A DNA stretch of 9,755 nt from Patescibacteria group bacterium (lineage in GTDB: Bacteria; Patescibacteriota; Microgenomatia; Levybacterales; UBA12049). The notes beneath the pieces are model-generated. The model had not been told where the DNA came from. It searched no databases and saw nothing but the letters and a program-made list of their open reading frames with translations. The stretch lies in contig JAMCZG010000045.1 in the NCBI GenBank assembly GCA_023485715.1, positions 1 to 9,755 on the forward strand. The letters run 5' to 3'. Each line of letters begins with the position of its first letter. Positions within the stretch are counted from its first letter, which is position 1. The position numbers and the translations under genes were made by a program. Positions 1-7,249 of this stretch are shown here, piece by piece.

Positions 1-1
1 C

Positions 2-1582
2 TTTCCGATCGGACTTCTAAAAATAGATTTTTTAGGTCTTAGAAATTTAACAATTTTGGAAAACGCGATATTTTTTGTTAAAGAGAACGAAGGAATCGAA
101 ATCGACCTCACAAAAATTCCGATCGACGATAAAAAAGCGTATGATCTTATTACAAGCGGAGAAACCACAGGAGTTTTCCAACTCGAATCTCCCGGGATGA
201 GAAGGCTCGCAAAGGATCTAAAACCATCAAAAATTACCGATCTTTCTGCTATGGTTGCCCTATTCAGGCCAGGCCCCATGGCTTGGATCAACGACTTTAT
301 TTCCGCTAAGAATAATCCGAGTATCATAAAGTATATTCACCCAGACCTAAAACCCATTTTATCTGAAACCTACGGAATCGCAGTATACCAGGAACAGTGC
401 ATGCAAATCGCAAACGCCCTAGCTGGATATTCTCTTGCAGAGGCGGATAATTTCAGGAAAGCGATCGGAAAGAAAAAACCAGAACTTATGAAGAAAGAAA
501 AAGAGAAATTTATTAAAGGATGCATCGCTCATGGCTACACAAAAAAAACGGCAGAAGATGTATTCGCGTTAATCGAAAAATTTGTCGGATACGGTTTTAA
601 TAAATCACACAGTGCTTCATACGGATTAATTGCCTACCAGACGGCTTACATGAAAACCCATTACCCGGTCGAATTTATGACCGCGCTTCTCACCGCTGAG
701 TCTAGAGGTTCGTCTGGACCAGTAAAGAACGAGAAAATTGCCCAAGCGGTCGCAGAATGCAGGAGGCTCAAAATTCCGATCCTTCCTCCGGACATAAATA
801 AGTCAGACAGCGAATTTATCATCGAAAACAAAACAAGCATACGGTTTGGTCTCTCGGCGATAAAAAACGTCGGTGAAGCCGCAATAAAAAGTATTCTGAC
901 AGCACGAAACGAGAAATTTTTTACAAGTATCGAGGATTTTTGCGAAAGAGTCGACCTCGGACCCGTTAACAAAAAAACAATGGAAAGCCTTATTAAGGCC
1001 GGTGCGATGGATAAATTTGGCAAGAGGACAAAACTCCTCATTACGCTTCCTTCGATTACGTCAGAAGCACAAAGGATTAAAAAACAAAAAATCGAGGGTC
1101 AAGGCTCGCTTTTCGACGACGATCCCAAAACTTCCGAACCAAAAAAACAAGCCGGCCAAGGGGACCAAATCGACGATTTCTCTGAGCACGAAAAACTCGC
1201 TTTTGAAAAAGAATTTTTAGGAATTTACCTTACATCCCATCCTCAGATCGAAAATTTATCGCTGATTAAATCTTTTGTAACGCACGATCTTGGTCTTCTT
1301 TCCGAAGAAAAGGAAGGAACAAGAGTAAAAGTCGGCGGGATTATCGAGATGAGTAAAAGAATTTTTACTAAAAAAAGCGGGAGCGAGATGGCGTTTATTA
1401 CGATCGGGGACGAAAAGGGGTTGGCTATCGAATGCGTAGTTTTCCCGAAAGTATTCGATGAATTTAAAGATTTACTGATTAAAGACACTGTTATTGTTAT
1501 TAACGGTAGGATCGACACAAAAAATGAAAAGCCGGTCATAATTGTTGAAAGAATTCTTCCTTCTAAAAGATTTTCGTCTTGA
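2..1582 (+). CDS. dnaE: DNA polymerase III alpha subunit, 3' part (5' end outside window)
   Basis: This is the replicative DNA polymerase subunit that extends DNA chains on the beta clamp. The frame is open from base 2, so the TTG at 56 is internal rather than a start. The visible part begins at the palm motif KIDFLGLRNLT. Its Asp (codon 26-28) corresponds to the third catalytic aspartate of the family (E. coli D555). Next come the fingers region (TTGVFQLESPGM, ALFRPGP, VYQEQCMQIA, FNKSHSASYG), the PPDINKS motif and helix-hairpin-helix region (about 780-1020), an internal clamp-binding motif QGSLF at 1100-1114, and an OB-fold (about 1316-1560). The protein ends about ten residues after the OB fold, so a long C-terminal tau-binding extension like that of E. 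coli is absent. The TGA stop lies inside the -35 box of the presumed atp promoter. Identity is very secure; only the 5' end is missing. Confidence 0.97.
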   Translation, partial: FPIGLLKIDFLGLRNLTILENAIFFVKENEGIEIDLTKIPIDDKKAYDLITSGETTGVFQLESPGMRRLAKDLKPSKITDLSAMVALFRPGPMAWINDFISAKNNPSIIKYIHPDLKPILSETYGIAVYQEQCMQIANALAGYSLAEADNFRKAIGKKKPELMKKEKEKFIKGCIAHGYTKKTAEDVFALIEKFVGYGFNKSHSASYGLIAYQTAYMKTHYPVEFMTALLTAESRGSSGPVKNEKIAQAVAECRRLKIPILPPDINKSDSEFIIENKTSIRFGLSAIKNVGEAAIKSILTARNEKFFTSIEDFCERVDLGPVNKKTMESLIKAGAMDKFGKRTKLLITLPSITSEAQRIKKQKIEGQGSLFDDDPKTSEPKKQAGQGDQIDDFSEHEKLAFEKEFLGIYLTSHPQIENLSLIKSFVTHDLGLLSEEKEGTRVKVGGIIEMSKRIFTKKSGSEMAFITIGDEKGLAIECVVFPKVFDEFKDLLIKDTVIVINGRIDTKNEKPVIIVERILPSKRFSS

Positions 1583-1607
1583 CTTAAGCTCGGATTTAGA
1601 TTAAAAT
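1579..1607 (+). promoter_or_regulatory. Predicted sigma70-type promoter of the atp operon
   Basis: TTGACT at 1579-1584 (5 of 6 to TTGACA) and TAAAAT at 1602-1607 (5 of 6 to TATAAT) are separated by exactly 17 bases, the optimal spacing. The -35 box contains the dnaE stop codon, so the promoter straddles the gene junction. A start about 7 bases after the -10 box falls at 1614, the A of the atpB ATG, which predicts a leaderless mRNA. No Shine-Dalgarno sequence is visible in the 31-base gap, which agrees with that. The promoter is inferred from sequence only. Confidence 0.7.
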
Positions 1608-1613
1608 ACAAGT

Positions 1614-2345
1614 ATGGTTCCACTAGCGTCCGAACCATTATTTTATTTAAGGGGTATTCCGTTTACGAATACCAGTCTTAACCTACTTCTTATCGACGCA
1701 ATAATAGTCGGTGGGGTCGTTGCAATAAATCGGAAAATAAAACTGGTCCCCAATTCTCTCCAAAACATAACGGAAATGATGATCGAAACTTTTTATAATC
1801 TCGTCGAGTCTGTTGCCGAAAAAAAGACTGCCAAAATATTCCCATATTTTATGAGCTTTTTCCTTATTATTCTTTTAATTAATTTAAGCGGCTTATTGCC
1901 CGGTGTCTCAAGCATCGGGTTTTTTCATGGAAGCGGACATGAGAAGGAACTAGTTCCCCTTCTTAGAAGCGCAACAAGCGATATTAATACAACCTTTGCG
2001 CTCGCGCTGATATCGGTCGTAGCAACTCACGTTATGAGCATACAGACGCTCGGTATAAAAGAATATCTTGGGAGATATTTTTCGCTGAATCCGATTAATT
2101 TATTCGTCGGATTTCTCGAAATAATTTCCGAAATAACAAAAGTTTTATCCTTGTCTTTCCGTCTTTTTGGAAATATTTACGCCGGGGAAGTTGTACTGGC
2201 AACAGTCTCCTCCATTTTTGCATTTATCTTTCCCCTTCCCTTTTTGATGCTCGAATTTATTGTAGGATTTGTTCAGGCGCTCGTTTTTTCGATGTTAACG
2301 ATGGCCTTTATGGCGATCTTGACAACATCGCATCACGAAGCATAA
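1614..2345 (+). CDS. atpB: F0F1 ATP synthase subunit a
   Basis: Subunit a (243 residues) is the membrane stator that forms the two half-channels and passes ions to and from the c-ring. The diagnostic motif SFRLFGNIYAGE is at about residues 181-192. R183 corresponds to the essential arginine (E. coli R210), E192 lies in the conserved GE pair after it, and Q221 sits where the conserved C-terminal Gln (E. coli Q252) is expected. Several hydrophobic segments are visible (about 22-38, 77-98, 125-143, 162-180, 195-240), including the family-typical NLSGLLPG. The ATG at 1614 fits the family N-terminus (LASEPLFYLRGIPFTNT). It has no Shine-Dalgarno site and lies 6 bases after a -10-like box, so translation may start on a leaderless message. 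It is the first gene of the operon; no atpI precedes it. Its stop is embedded in the atpE ribosome-binding site. Confidence 0.97.
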   Translation: MVPLASEPLFYLRGIPFTNTSLNLLLIDAIIVGGVVAINRKIKLVPNSLQNITEMMIETFYNLVESVAEKKTAKIFPYFMSFFLIILLINLSGLLPGVSSIGFFHGSGHEKELVPLLRSATSDINTTFALALISVVATHVMSIQTLGIKEYLGRYFSLNPINLFVGFLEIISEITKVLSLSFRLFGNIYAGEVVLATVSSIFAFIFPLPFLMLEFIVGFVQALVFSMLTMAFMAILTTSHHEA

Positions 2346-2353
2346 GGAGGTGA
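2343..2353 (+). promoter_or_regulatory. Extended Shine-Dalgarno site of atpE, overlapping the atpB stop
   Basis: TAAGGAGGTGA ends 8 bases before the atpE ATG. AAGGAGGTGA is a 10-base complement to the usual 3' end of bacterial 16S rRNA (ACCTCCTT core plus flanks). Its first three bases are the atpB TAA stop, so ribosomes finishing subunit a end on the site. It is the strongest ribosome-binding site on the plus strand of the window and precedes the one subunit needed in many copies per enzyme. Confidence 0.85.
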
Positions 2354-2361
2354 ATTAATAA

Positions 2362-2568
2362 ATGGAATTTAGTATATCTGGAGGATTGATTGTGGCCTTG
2401 GGCGGCATAATGCCTGCTATAGCTATTGGATTAATCGGATCCAAGGCGATGGAGGCGATCGGCCGAAACCCTGATGCGTCCGGAAGAATTTTACCCGCGA
2501 TGCTTTTAGGTATGGCTTTTGCGGAAGCTATCGCAATTTACTCATTAATTTTGGCTTTTACAGGGTAA
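2362..2568 (+). CDS. atpE: F0F1 ATP synthase subunit c (proteolipid)
   Basis: This 68-residue hairpin protein forms the rotating c-ring. Two hydrophobic helices (about 5-30 and 44-66) flank a polar loop containing GRNPDA, where R35-N36-P37 match the conserved R-Q/N-P that contacts gamma and epsilon. The ion-binding carboxylate is E55 in GMAFAEAIAIYSL, with Y60 five residues later. Aligned on the loop to the Na+-type ring of Ilyobacter, the Na+ ligands Gln32 and Ser66 correspond to I22 and A56, so proton rather than sodium coupling is predicted. The helix-1 glycine series is partly replaced (G15, M17, A19, A21, G23). There is no signal peptide, and the length is slightly short for the family (about 70-90). 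It follows atpB by 16 bases with a very strong ribosome-binding site. Confidence 0.97.
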   Translation: MEFSISGGLIVALGGIMPAIAIGLIGSKAMEAIGRNPDASGRILPAMLLGMAFAEAIAIYSLILAFTG

Positions 2569-2577
2569 AGATAAAAT

Positions 2578-2586
2578 AAGGAAGGG
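2578..2586 (+). promoter_or_regulatory. Shine-Dalgarno-like site of atpF
   Basis: AAGGAAGGG lies 9 bases before the atpF ATG, in the 27-base gap after atpE. It is a purine-rich but interrupted match to AAGGAGG. Together with the atpE site it is the only recognisable ribosome-binding site within the atp operon. Confidence 0.6.
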
Positions 2587-2595
2587 AAATAAATT

Positions 2596-3102
2596 ATGGA
2601 AATTATTAAAAATTTTGGGTTTGACCCAATTATATTGGGAGCTCAGGTTGTAAACTTTTTAATCATATTTTATGTATTAAAAAAGTATTTACATAAACCA
2701 ATACTGGATATTCTAAAAAAAAGACAAGATACGATTAAAGAGGGCTTGGAAAAAGCCGAAGAGTCCCAAAGACTCCTCGAAAAGGCAGCTGAAAAAGAAA
2801 AGAAAATTCTTAAACAGGCTCAGGTAGATTCAGCAAAGCTGATATCAGAAGCGAGAGATCAAGCATTATCCGTAATAAAACAGGCCGAAGAAAATGCAAA
2901 ATTACAGGCAGACAGGATAATTAAAGATGCCCGCGATCAAATCAACCAGGAAGTAAAACAGGCCGAAGAAAAAATCGCCACCAATATAAGCAGGGTTGCA
3001 TTAGATTATTTACAAAAATCAGTACAAGGACTTTTCAAAAAAACTGAACAGGAAGAAATAGTTAAGAGAGCGATAAAACAATTAAAAACAAAACCTAATT
3101 AA
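2596..3102 (+). CDS. atpF: F0F1 ATP synthase subunit b
   Basis: Subunit b (168 residues) is the peripheral stalk that holds the alpha-beta hexamer still against the membrane sector. The N-terminus is typical: a short lead, one membrane helix at about 11-29 (IILGAQVVNFLIIFYVL), then the basic junction KKYLHKPILDIL. It continues as a long charged helix rich in Lys, Glu, Ala and Gln (about 40-140), expected to form the right-handed coiled-coil dimer. The C-terminal 25 residues are the segment expected to meet delta. Length is normal for the family (about 155-170). There is a single b gene, so a homodimer is likely. The TAA stop is followed after one base by the atpH ATG. Confidence 0.95.
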   Translation: MEIIKNFGFDPIILGAQVVNFLIIFYVLKKYLHKPILDILKKRQDTIKEGLEKAEESQRLLEKAAEKEKKILKQAQVDSAKLISEARDQALSVIKQAEENAKLQADRIIKDARDQINQEVKQAEEKIATNISRVALDYLQKSVQGLFKKTEQEEIVKRAIKQLKTKPN

Positions 3103-3103
3103 T

Positions 3104-3457
3104 ATGATTAAAAAACAATTTCGGTTATTGGCCGACGCAAGCTACACCAAAAATAGACTCGACAACAGAAAAATTGAGAAACTCGTACACTTATTAAACA
3201 GAAAGGATATAAAATCGTACATACAGGCGCTTAAAAATAAAGAAAGAAATATGACTGTTACTGTTACTCTCCCCCACACCCCTAAAAAATCGGAAAAGAT
3301 GTTATTTAAAAGTATGTACCCGGATAAAAAAATAATATATAATATTGATCCGTCTCTTATCGTTGGGCTAAAAGTTATTGACAATGATTTGGTTTATGAG
3401 GAAAATCTAAAAGAGGCTCTTGAGACTATCGCGAATTTTGCGTCACACAATCTATGA
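3104..3457 (+). CDS. atpH: F0F1 ATP synthase subunit delta, short form
   Basis: At 117 residues this is far shorter than ordinary delta (about 175-180), which links the top of F1 to subunit b. The C-terminal domain is recognisable: a strand TVTVTLP (about 51-57), a helix, another strand KKIIYNID, and the family signature DPSLIVGLKVIDNDLVYEE at 82-100, followed by a terminal helix. Only about 48 residues precede it, so most of the six-helix N-terminal domain that grips the alpha N-termini is missing. The frame is intact, the gene is in the canonical slot between atpF and atpA, and both boundaries are tight (1-base gap upstream, ATGA overlap downstream), so this looks like a native short form rather than a broken gene. 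No Shine-Dalgarno site is visible; translation is probably coupled to atpF. Confidence 0.88.
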   Translation: MIKKQFRLLADASYTKNRLDNRKIEKLVHLLNRKDIKSYIQALKNKERNMTVTVTLPHTPKKSEKMLFKSMYPDKKIIYNIDPSLIVGLKVIDNDLVYEENLKEALETIANFASHNL

Positions 3458-4983
3458 TCGACAGTAAAAATATTATCGAAAATTTAGAAAAAAGATTAAT
3501 GGCTTTTGGGCAAGATAAGAAGACACAAAACGTCGGATTTATCGAGAAAATAAACGACGGAGTTGTCCTCGCAAGCGGATTATCCAAGGCCGTTATGGGG
3601 GAAAAAGTTCTATTTAGCGACGGAAGTTCTGGTTTGATTCTAAATTTAGACGAAGACACTGTATCGATAATACTTTTATCCGGTGGAGAAAATTTAAAAG
3701 AGGGCGATGTTGTTAAAACAACCGGTCAATTATTAAGCATCGACGCAAGTGAAGAACTTTTAGGAAGAGTAATCGACCCGTTGGGAAACCCGCTCGACGG
3801 AAAACCAAAAATAAAAAAAGCAAAATTAATGCCCCTTGAGCGGATTGCTCCGGGAGTAGTCAACCGGGAACCGGTTAATACGCCTCTAAAAACAGGACTC
3901 AAGGCAATCGACTCGATGATCCCGATCGGACGAGGACAAAGAGAGCTTATTATCGGAGACAGGGGTTTAGGGAAAACCGCGATCGCGATCGATACGATAA
4001 TAAATCAAAGACAAAATTCGAATAATAAAAAACTAAAGCCCGTCGTGTGTATTTACGTTGCGATCGGACAAAAACAGAGCACTATCGCCCAGGTAGTCGA
4101 CAGATTAAAGCAAGAAAATGCCTTTTCGTACACCATTGTCGTTGTGGCAAGCTCTTCTTACCCGGCATCTCTTCAATATCTTGCACCTTTTTCGGGCGTA
4201 TCGATCGCCGAATATTTTATGGAAAAAGGCCAAGACGTATTGATCGTCTATGACGATTTAACAAAACACGCCTGGGCGTACCGTCAGCTTTCCTTGGTTT
4301 TACGAAGACCTGCCGGTCGCGAAGCTTATCCCGGCGATATTTTTTATCTTCATAGCAGGCTTCTCGAACGCGCAGTAAAATTAAATAAGACTCACGGGGG
4401 CGGATCAATAACTGCTTTGCCGATTATCGAAACACAAGCAGACGATATCTCGGCATACATTCCGACAAACGTTATTTCGATAACCGACGGGCAAATTTAT
4501 TTAAAGGGCGACTTATTCTATTTAGGAGTAAGGCCGGCGATCGACGCAGGAAATTCCGTGTCCAGGGTAGGAAGTTCTGCACAAACACCCGCGATTAAGG
4601 CTTTCTCGGGAAAAATAAGAATCGAGCTCGCCCAATACAAATCACTCGAGGCGTTTGCACAATTCGGGAGCGAGTTAGACGCCGCGACTTCTGCCCAACT
4701 CGAAAGAGGAAAACGGATCCTCGAGATCCTAAAGCAACCTCAGTATCAACCCCTTTCAGAACCGCTCGAAATTTTAAGCATCTGGGCGGTAACAAACGGC
4801 CTTCTGGATGAAATTCCTGTAAACGATGTACAAAGGTTCGAAAAAGAATTTCATGAATACGTAAAAGCCCATAATCAAAAATTATTAGATAAACTTGCCC
4901 TGGGAGAGAAACCTAACGAAGACATATTAAAAGACATGAAAAAATCGATCGACAGCTTTAAAAAGATGTTTGTATCAAAATAA
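3454..4983 (+). CDS. atpA: F0F1 ATP synthase subunit alpha
   Basis: Alpha (509 residues) alternates with beta in the F1 hexamer and carries the non-catalytic nucleotide sites. Visible in order are an N-terminal helix (IIENLEKRLMAF), a beta-barrel with INDGVVLASGL, GRVIDPLGNPLDG (104-116), and the P-loop GDRGLGKT at 168-175. The usual form of that loop is GDRQTGKT. Also present are YVAIGQKQST, the Walker B region VLIVYDDLTKHAWAYRQ, the strongly conserved RRPAGREAYPGD and HSRLLERA, and SVSRVGSSAQ, whose R371 corresponds to the arginine that reaches the catalytic site on beta. A helical C-terminal domain follows. Length is normal. Its ATG overlaps the atpH stop as ATGA, without a Shine-Dalgarno site, suggesting termination-reinitiation. 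The atpG gene follows after 3 bases. Confidence 0.98.
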   Translation: MIDSKNIIENLEKRLMAFGQDKKTQNVGFIEKINDGVVLASGLSKAVMGEKVLFSDGSSGLILNLDEDTVSIILLSGGENLKEGDVVKTTGQLLSIDASEELLGRVIDPLGNPLDGKPKIKKAKLMPLERIAPGVVNREPVNTPLKTGLKAIDSMIPIGRGQRELIIGDRGLGKTAIAIDTIINQRQNSNNKKLKPVVCIYVAIGQKQSTIAQVVDRLKQENAFSYTIVVVASSSYPASLQYLAPFSGVSIAEYFMEKGQDVLIVYDDLTKHAWAYRQLSLVLRRPAGREAYPGDIFYLHSRLLERAVKLNKTHGGGSITALPIIETQADDISAYIPTNVISITDGQIYLKGDLFYLGVRPAIDAGNSVSRVGSSAQTPAIKAFSGKIRIELAQYKSLEAFAQFGSELDAATSAQLERGKRILEILKQPQYQPLSEPLEILSIWAVTNGLLDEIPVNDVQRFEKEFHEYVKAHNQKLLDKLALGEKPNEDILKDMKKSIDSFKKMFVSK

Positions 4984-4986
4984 AAT

Positions 4987-5841
4987 ATGGCAAGTACAAT
5001 TACTTTAAAAAGAAGGATAAAAACAGCCCAGAATGTATCTAAAACGACAAAGGCTATGCAGATGATCTCGGCGTCTAAATTAAAACGCGCCCAAGACGCT
5101 GCGCTATCTGCAAGACCATATGTCGAAAGGCTAACATCGATCGCAAAAAATTTGATCGGCAAAGTGGATCGGGATTTTTACCATCCATATATCAGAAAAG
5201 AAGACGGCTCAAAAAAATCGCTATTACTGGTATTTTCACCGGACAAGGGACTTTCCGGCGGATTAGTTACAAATCTTTTGAGGGAATATTTTAAAATCGA
5301 CAACCAAAATCTTAAGTTGGTAATCGTCGGAAACAAGGCTGAAAAAAATATAACACGGATCGGACGGGATGTTGTTGCAAAATTTCCCTTTGGTACCACC
5401 CTTCCAAAATTCGATGTAATCTATCCGATCACAAAAATTATCGATGAATATTTTTTGGATAAAAAAGTAGATAACGTACAAATTCTTTTTACTTATTTTG
5501 ACAGCGTTTTTTCCCAAAAACCTCGTGTGCAGACTATTTTACCGATCGAATTACCGAAAGAGGATACGGAGACAAATCCGCCGTTTCAGTTATTTGAACC
5601 AAAAGTTACGGAAATTTTACCGACGCTTCTTCGACATTATTTAGAAATGATATTATATCAATATACTTTAGAGAGTTTTGTGTCCGAACAGGCAAGCCGC
5701 ATGATCGCGATGCAAAACGCGACAGATAACGCAAAAGAAATAATTAATATATTAACGCTCGAATACAATAAAGCGCGGCAGGAAAAAATTACAAACGAAA
5801 TTTTGGATATAAGTAGTGCTGCCACCGTAAAATATGAATAA
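4987..5841 (+). CDS. atpG: F0F1 ATP synthase subunit gamma
   Basis: Gamma (284 residues) is the central rotor shaft that couples c-ring rotation to catalysis. Both ends are diagnostic. The N-terminal helix contains TKAMQMISASKLKRAQ (about 21-36), and the C-terminal helix contains ASRMIAMQNATDNA (236-249) and NKARQEKITNEI. Together these form the antiparallel coiled coil inside the hexamer. The Rossmann-like middle domain shows SPDKGLSGGLVTNL (84-97), close to the usual DRGLCGGLN. Length equals that of typical bacterial gamma, and no redox-regulatory insertion is seen. The ATG sits 3 bases after atpA, without a Shine-Dalgarno match. The last 8 bases overlap the start of atpD. Confidence 0.97.
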   Translation: MASTITLKRRIKTAQNVSKTTKAMQMISASKLKRAQDAALSARPYVERLTSIAKNLIGKVDRDFYHPYIRKEDGSKKSLLLVFSPDKGLSGGLVTNLLREYFKIDNQNLKLVIVGNKAEKNITRIGRDVVAKFPFGTTLPKFDVIYPITKIIDEYFLDKKVDNVQILFTYFDSVFSQKPRVQTILPIELPKEDTETNPPFQLFEPKVTEILPTLLRHYLEMILYQYTLESFVSEQASRMIAMQNATDNAKEIINILTLEYNKARQEKITNEILDISSAATVKYE

Positions 5842-7249
5842 ATCACGAACAAAAAATAATAACAAAAATGGAATTATAATCGGAATTTCCGGGCCGGTCG
5901 TCGACGTAAGGTTTCAGGGCGCACCACCGCGTGTACACGAAGCATTGCTCATCCAGATTAAGGGGAAAGAAGACCTTATCTTGGAGGTTGCATTCTCGAT
6001 CGGAGACCACGAAGTCAGAACTCTGGCTTTAGGTCCGACAGACGGCCTTGCCAGGGGCACCGAAGTAAAAAGACTCAACGATTATATAAAAGTCCCGGTC
6101 GGGCCAAAAACGCTGGGCAGAATCTTTAACGTTTTAGGAAATCCGATCGATGAACTAAAACCTGTAGAGAAAGATACAAAGTTAATGCCGATTCACAAAA
6201 GCCCGCCCGCGCTTTCCGAACAGCAAACAACGCCGCAAATTTTAGAAACTGGGATTAAGGTTATCGATTTAATCGCACCGTTTACTAAAGGAGGAAAAAT
6301 CGCGATTTTCGGAGGCGCAGGAGTCGGTAAAACTGTCGTTGTAAAAGAACTGATTCGAAACATCGCGACCGAACACAAAGGGCACTCCGTTTTTGCAGGA
6401 GTCGGAGAAAGGACGCGCGAAGGAAACGATTTATGGCTCGAGATGAAAGAAGCTAAAGTCTTAGATAAGACCGTAATGGTCTTTGGACAAATGAACGAAC
6501 CGCCGGCTAACAGACTTAGAATTGGGCTCACAGCGCTCACTATGGCCGAATACTTTAGAGATGAGAAGAAAGAAGACGTGTTGTTATTTATCGACAATAT
6601 TTTTAGATTTGCCCAAGCAGGAAGCGAAGTTTCGGCACTTTTGGGTAGGATGCCGTCTGCCGTTGGCTATCAACCGACGTTGGCCACAGAAATGGGAGAA
6701 CTCCAGGAAAGGATAACTTCAACCAAACTGGGGTCGATCACGTCTGTACAGGCAGTGTACGTTCCGGCAGACGATTACACAGACCCGGCGCCTGTCACAA
6801 TTTTCTCCCATTTAGACGCGACGATTACACTGGAACGGTCGATCGCAGAGCAGGGAATTTATCCTGCAGTCGATCCCCTAACCTCAACGTCCAGAATTTT
6901 GGACGCTAATATCGTCGGCGAAGAACATTACCAAGTCGCCCGCGGTGTTCAAAAGGTATTGCAAAGATACAAAGATCTTCAAGATATTATCGCAATTTTA
7001 GGGATCGACGAATTGTCTGATGAAGACAAACTCATTGTGGCCAGGGCACGAAAGATCCAGAGGTTTTTGAGCCAACCGATGTTCGTCGCCGAGGTTTTCA
7101 CAGGACAACCGGGCAAATACGTAAAAATCGAAGATACTGTTAAAGGATTTAAAGAAATATTAGATGGAAAACACGACGGTGTTCCAGAACAAGCCTTCTT
7201 TATGATCGGCACGATCGACGAAGCAGTCCAACGAGAAAAGAAAAAATGA
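5834..7249 (+). CDS. atpD: F0F1 ATP synthase subunit beta
   Basis: Beta (471 residues) carries the catalytic ATP sites of F1. Motifs in order are GPVVDVRF near the start, GRIFNVLGNPID (95-106), P-loop GGAGVGKT at 160-167, GERTREGNDL with the catalytic Glu E192 and R193, Walker B LLFIDNIFRF with D254, GRMPSAVGYQPTLATEMG, PADDYTDPAP, and DELSDED at 392-398, the lever that touches gamma. All catalytic residues I can check are present. The ATG at 5834 gives a polar Asn/Lys-rich N-terminus about 8-10 residues longer than minimal beta. It overlaps atpG by 8 bases with no Shine-Dalgarno site, so coupling to atpG is likely. It ends in an ATGA overlap with atpC. Confidence 0.98.
   Translation: MNKSRTKNNNKNGIIIGISGPVVDVRFQGAPPRVHEALLIQIKGKEDLILEVAFSIGDHEVRTLALGPTDGLARGTEVKRLNDYIKVPVGPKTLGRIFNVLGNPIDELKPVEKDTKLMPIHKSPPALSEQQTTPQILETGIKVIDLIAPFTKGGKIAIFGGAGVGKTVVVKELIRNIATEHKGHSVFAGVGERTREGNDLWLEMKEAKVLDKTVMVFGQMNEPPANRLRIGLTALTMAEYFRDEKKEDVLLFIDNIFRFAQAGSEVSALLGRMPSAVGYQPTLATEMGELQERITSTKLGSITSVQAVYVPADDYTDPAPVTIFSHLDATITLERSIAEQGIYPAVDPLTSTSRILDANIVGEEHYQVARGVQKVLQRYKDLQDIIAILGIDELSDEDKLIVARARKIQRFLSQPMFVAEVFTGQPGKYVKIEDTVKGFKEILDGKHDGVPEQAFFMIGTIDEAVQREKKK

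Noticed and set aside
661..1041. Minus-strand open frame of 126 codons inside dnaE
   Set aside because: It is antisense to strongly conserved DnaE sequence, with no ribosome-binding site or recognisable domain; the same holds for the minus-strand frames at 1243-1638 and 6193-6597.
56..1582. A complete gene starting at the TTG at 56
   Set aside because: The frame is open to the window edge, and the residues before it (KIDFLGLRNLT) are core DnaE sequence, so this is an internal codon of a truncated gene.
3104..3457. atpH as a frameshifted pseudogene
   Set aside because: The frame is intact, the junctions with atpF and atpA are tight, and the C-terminal signature is preserved, which favours a functional short form.
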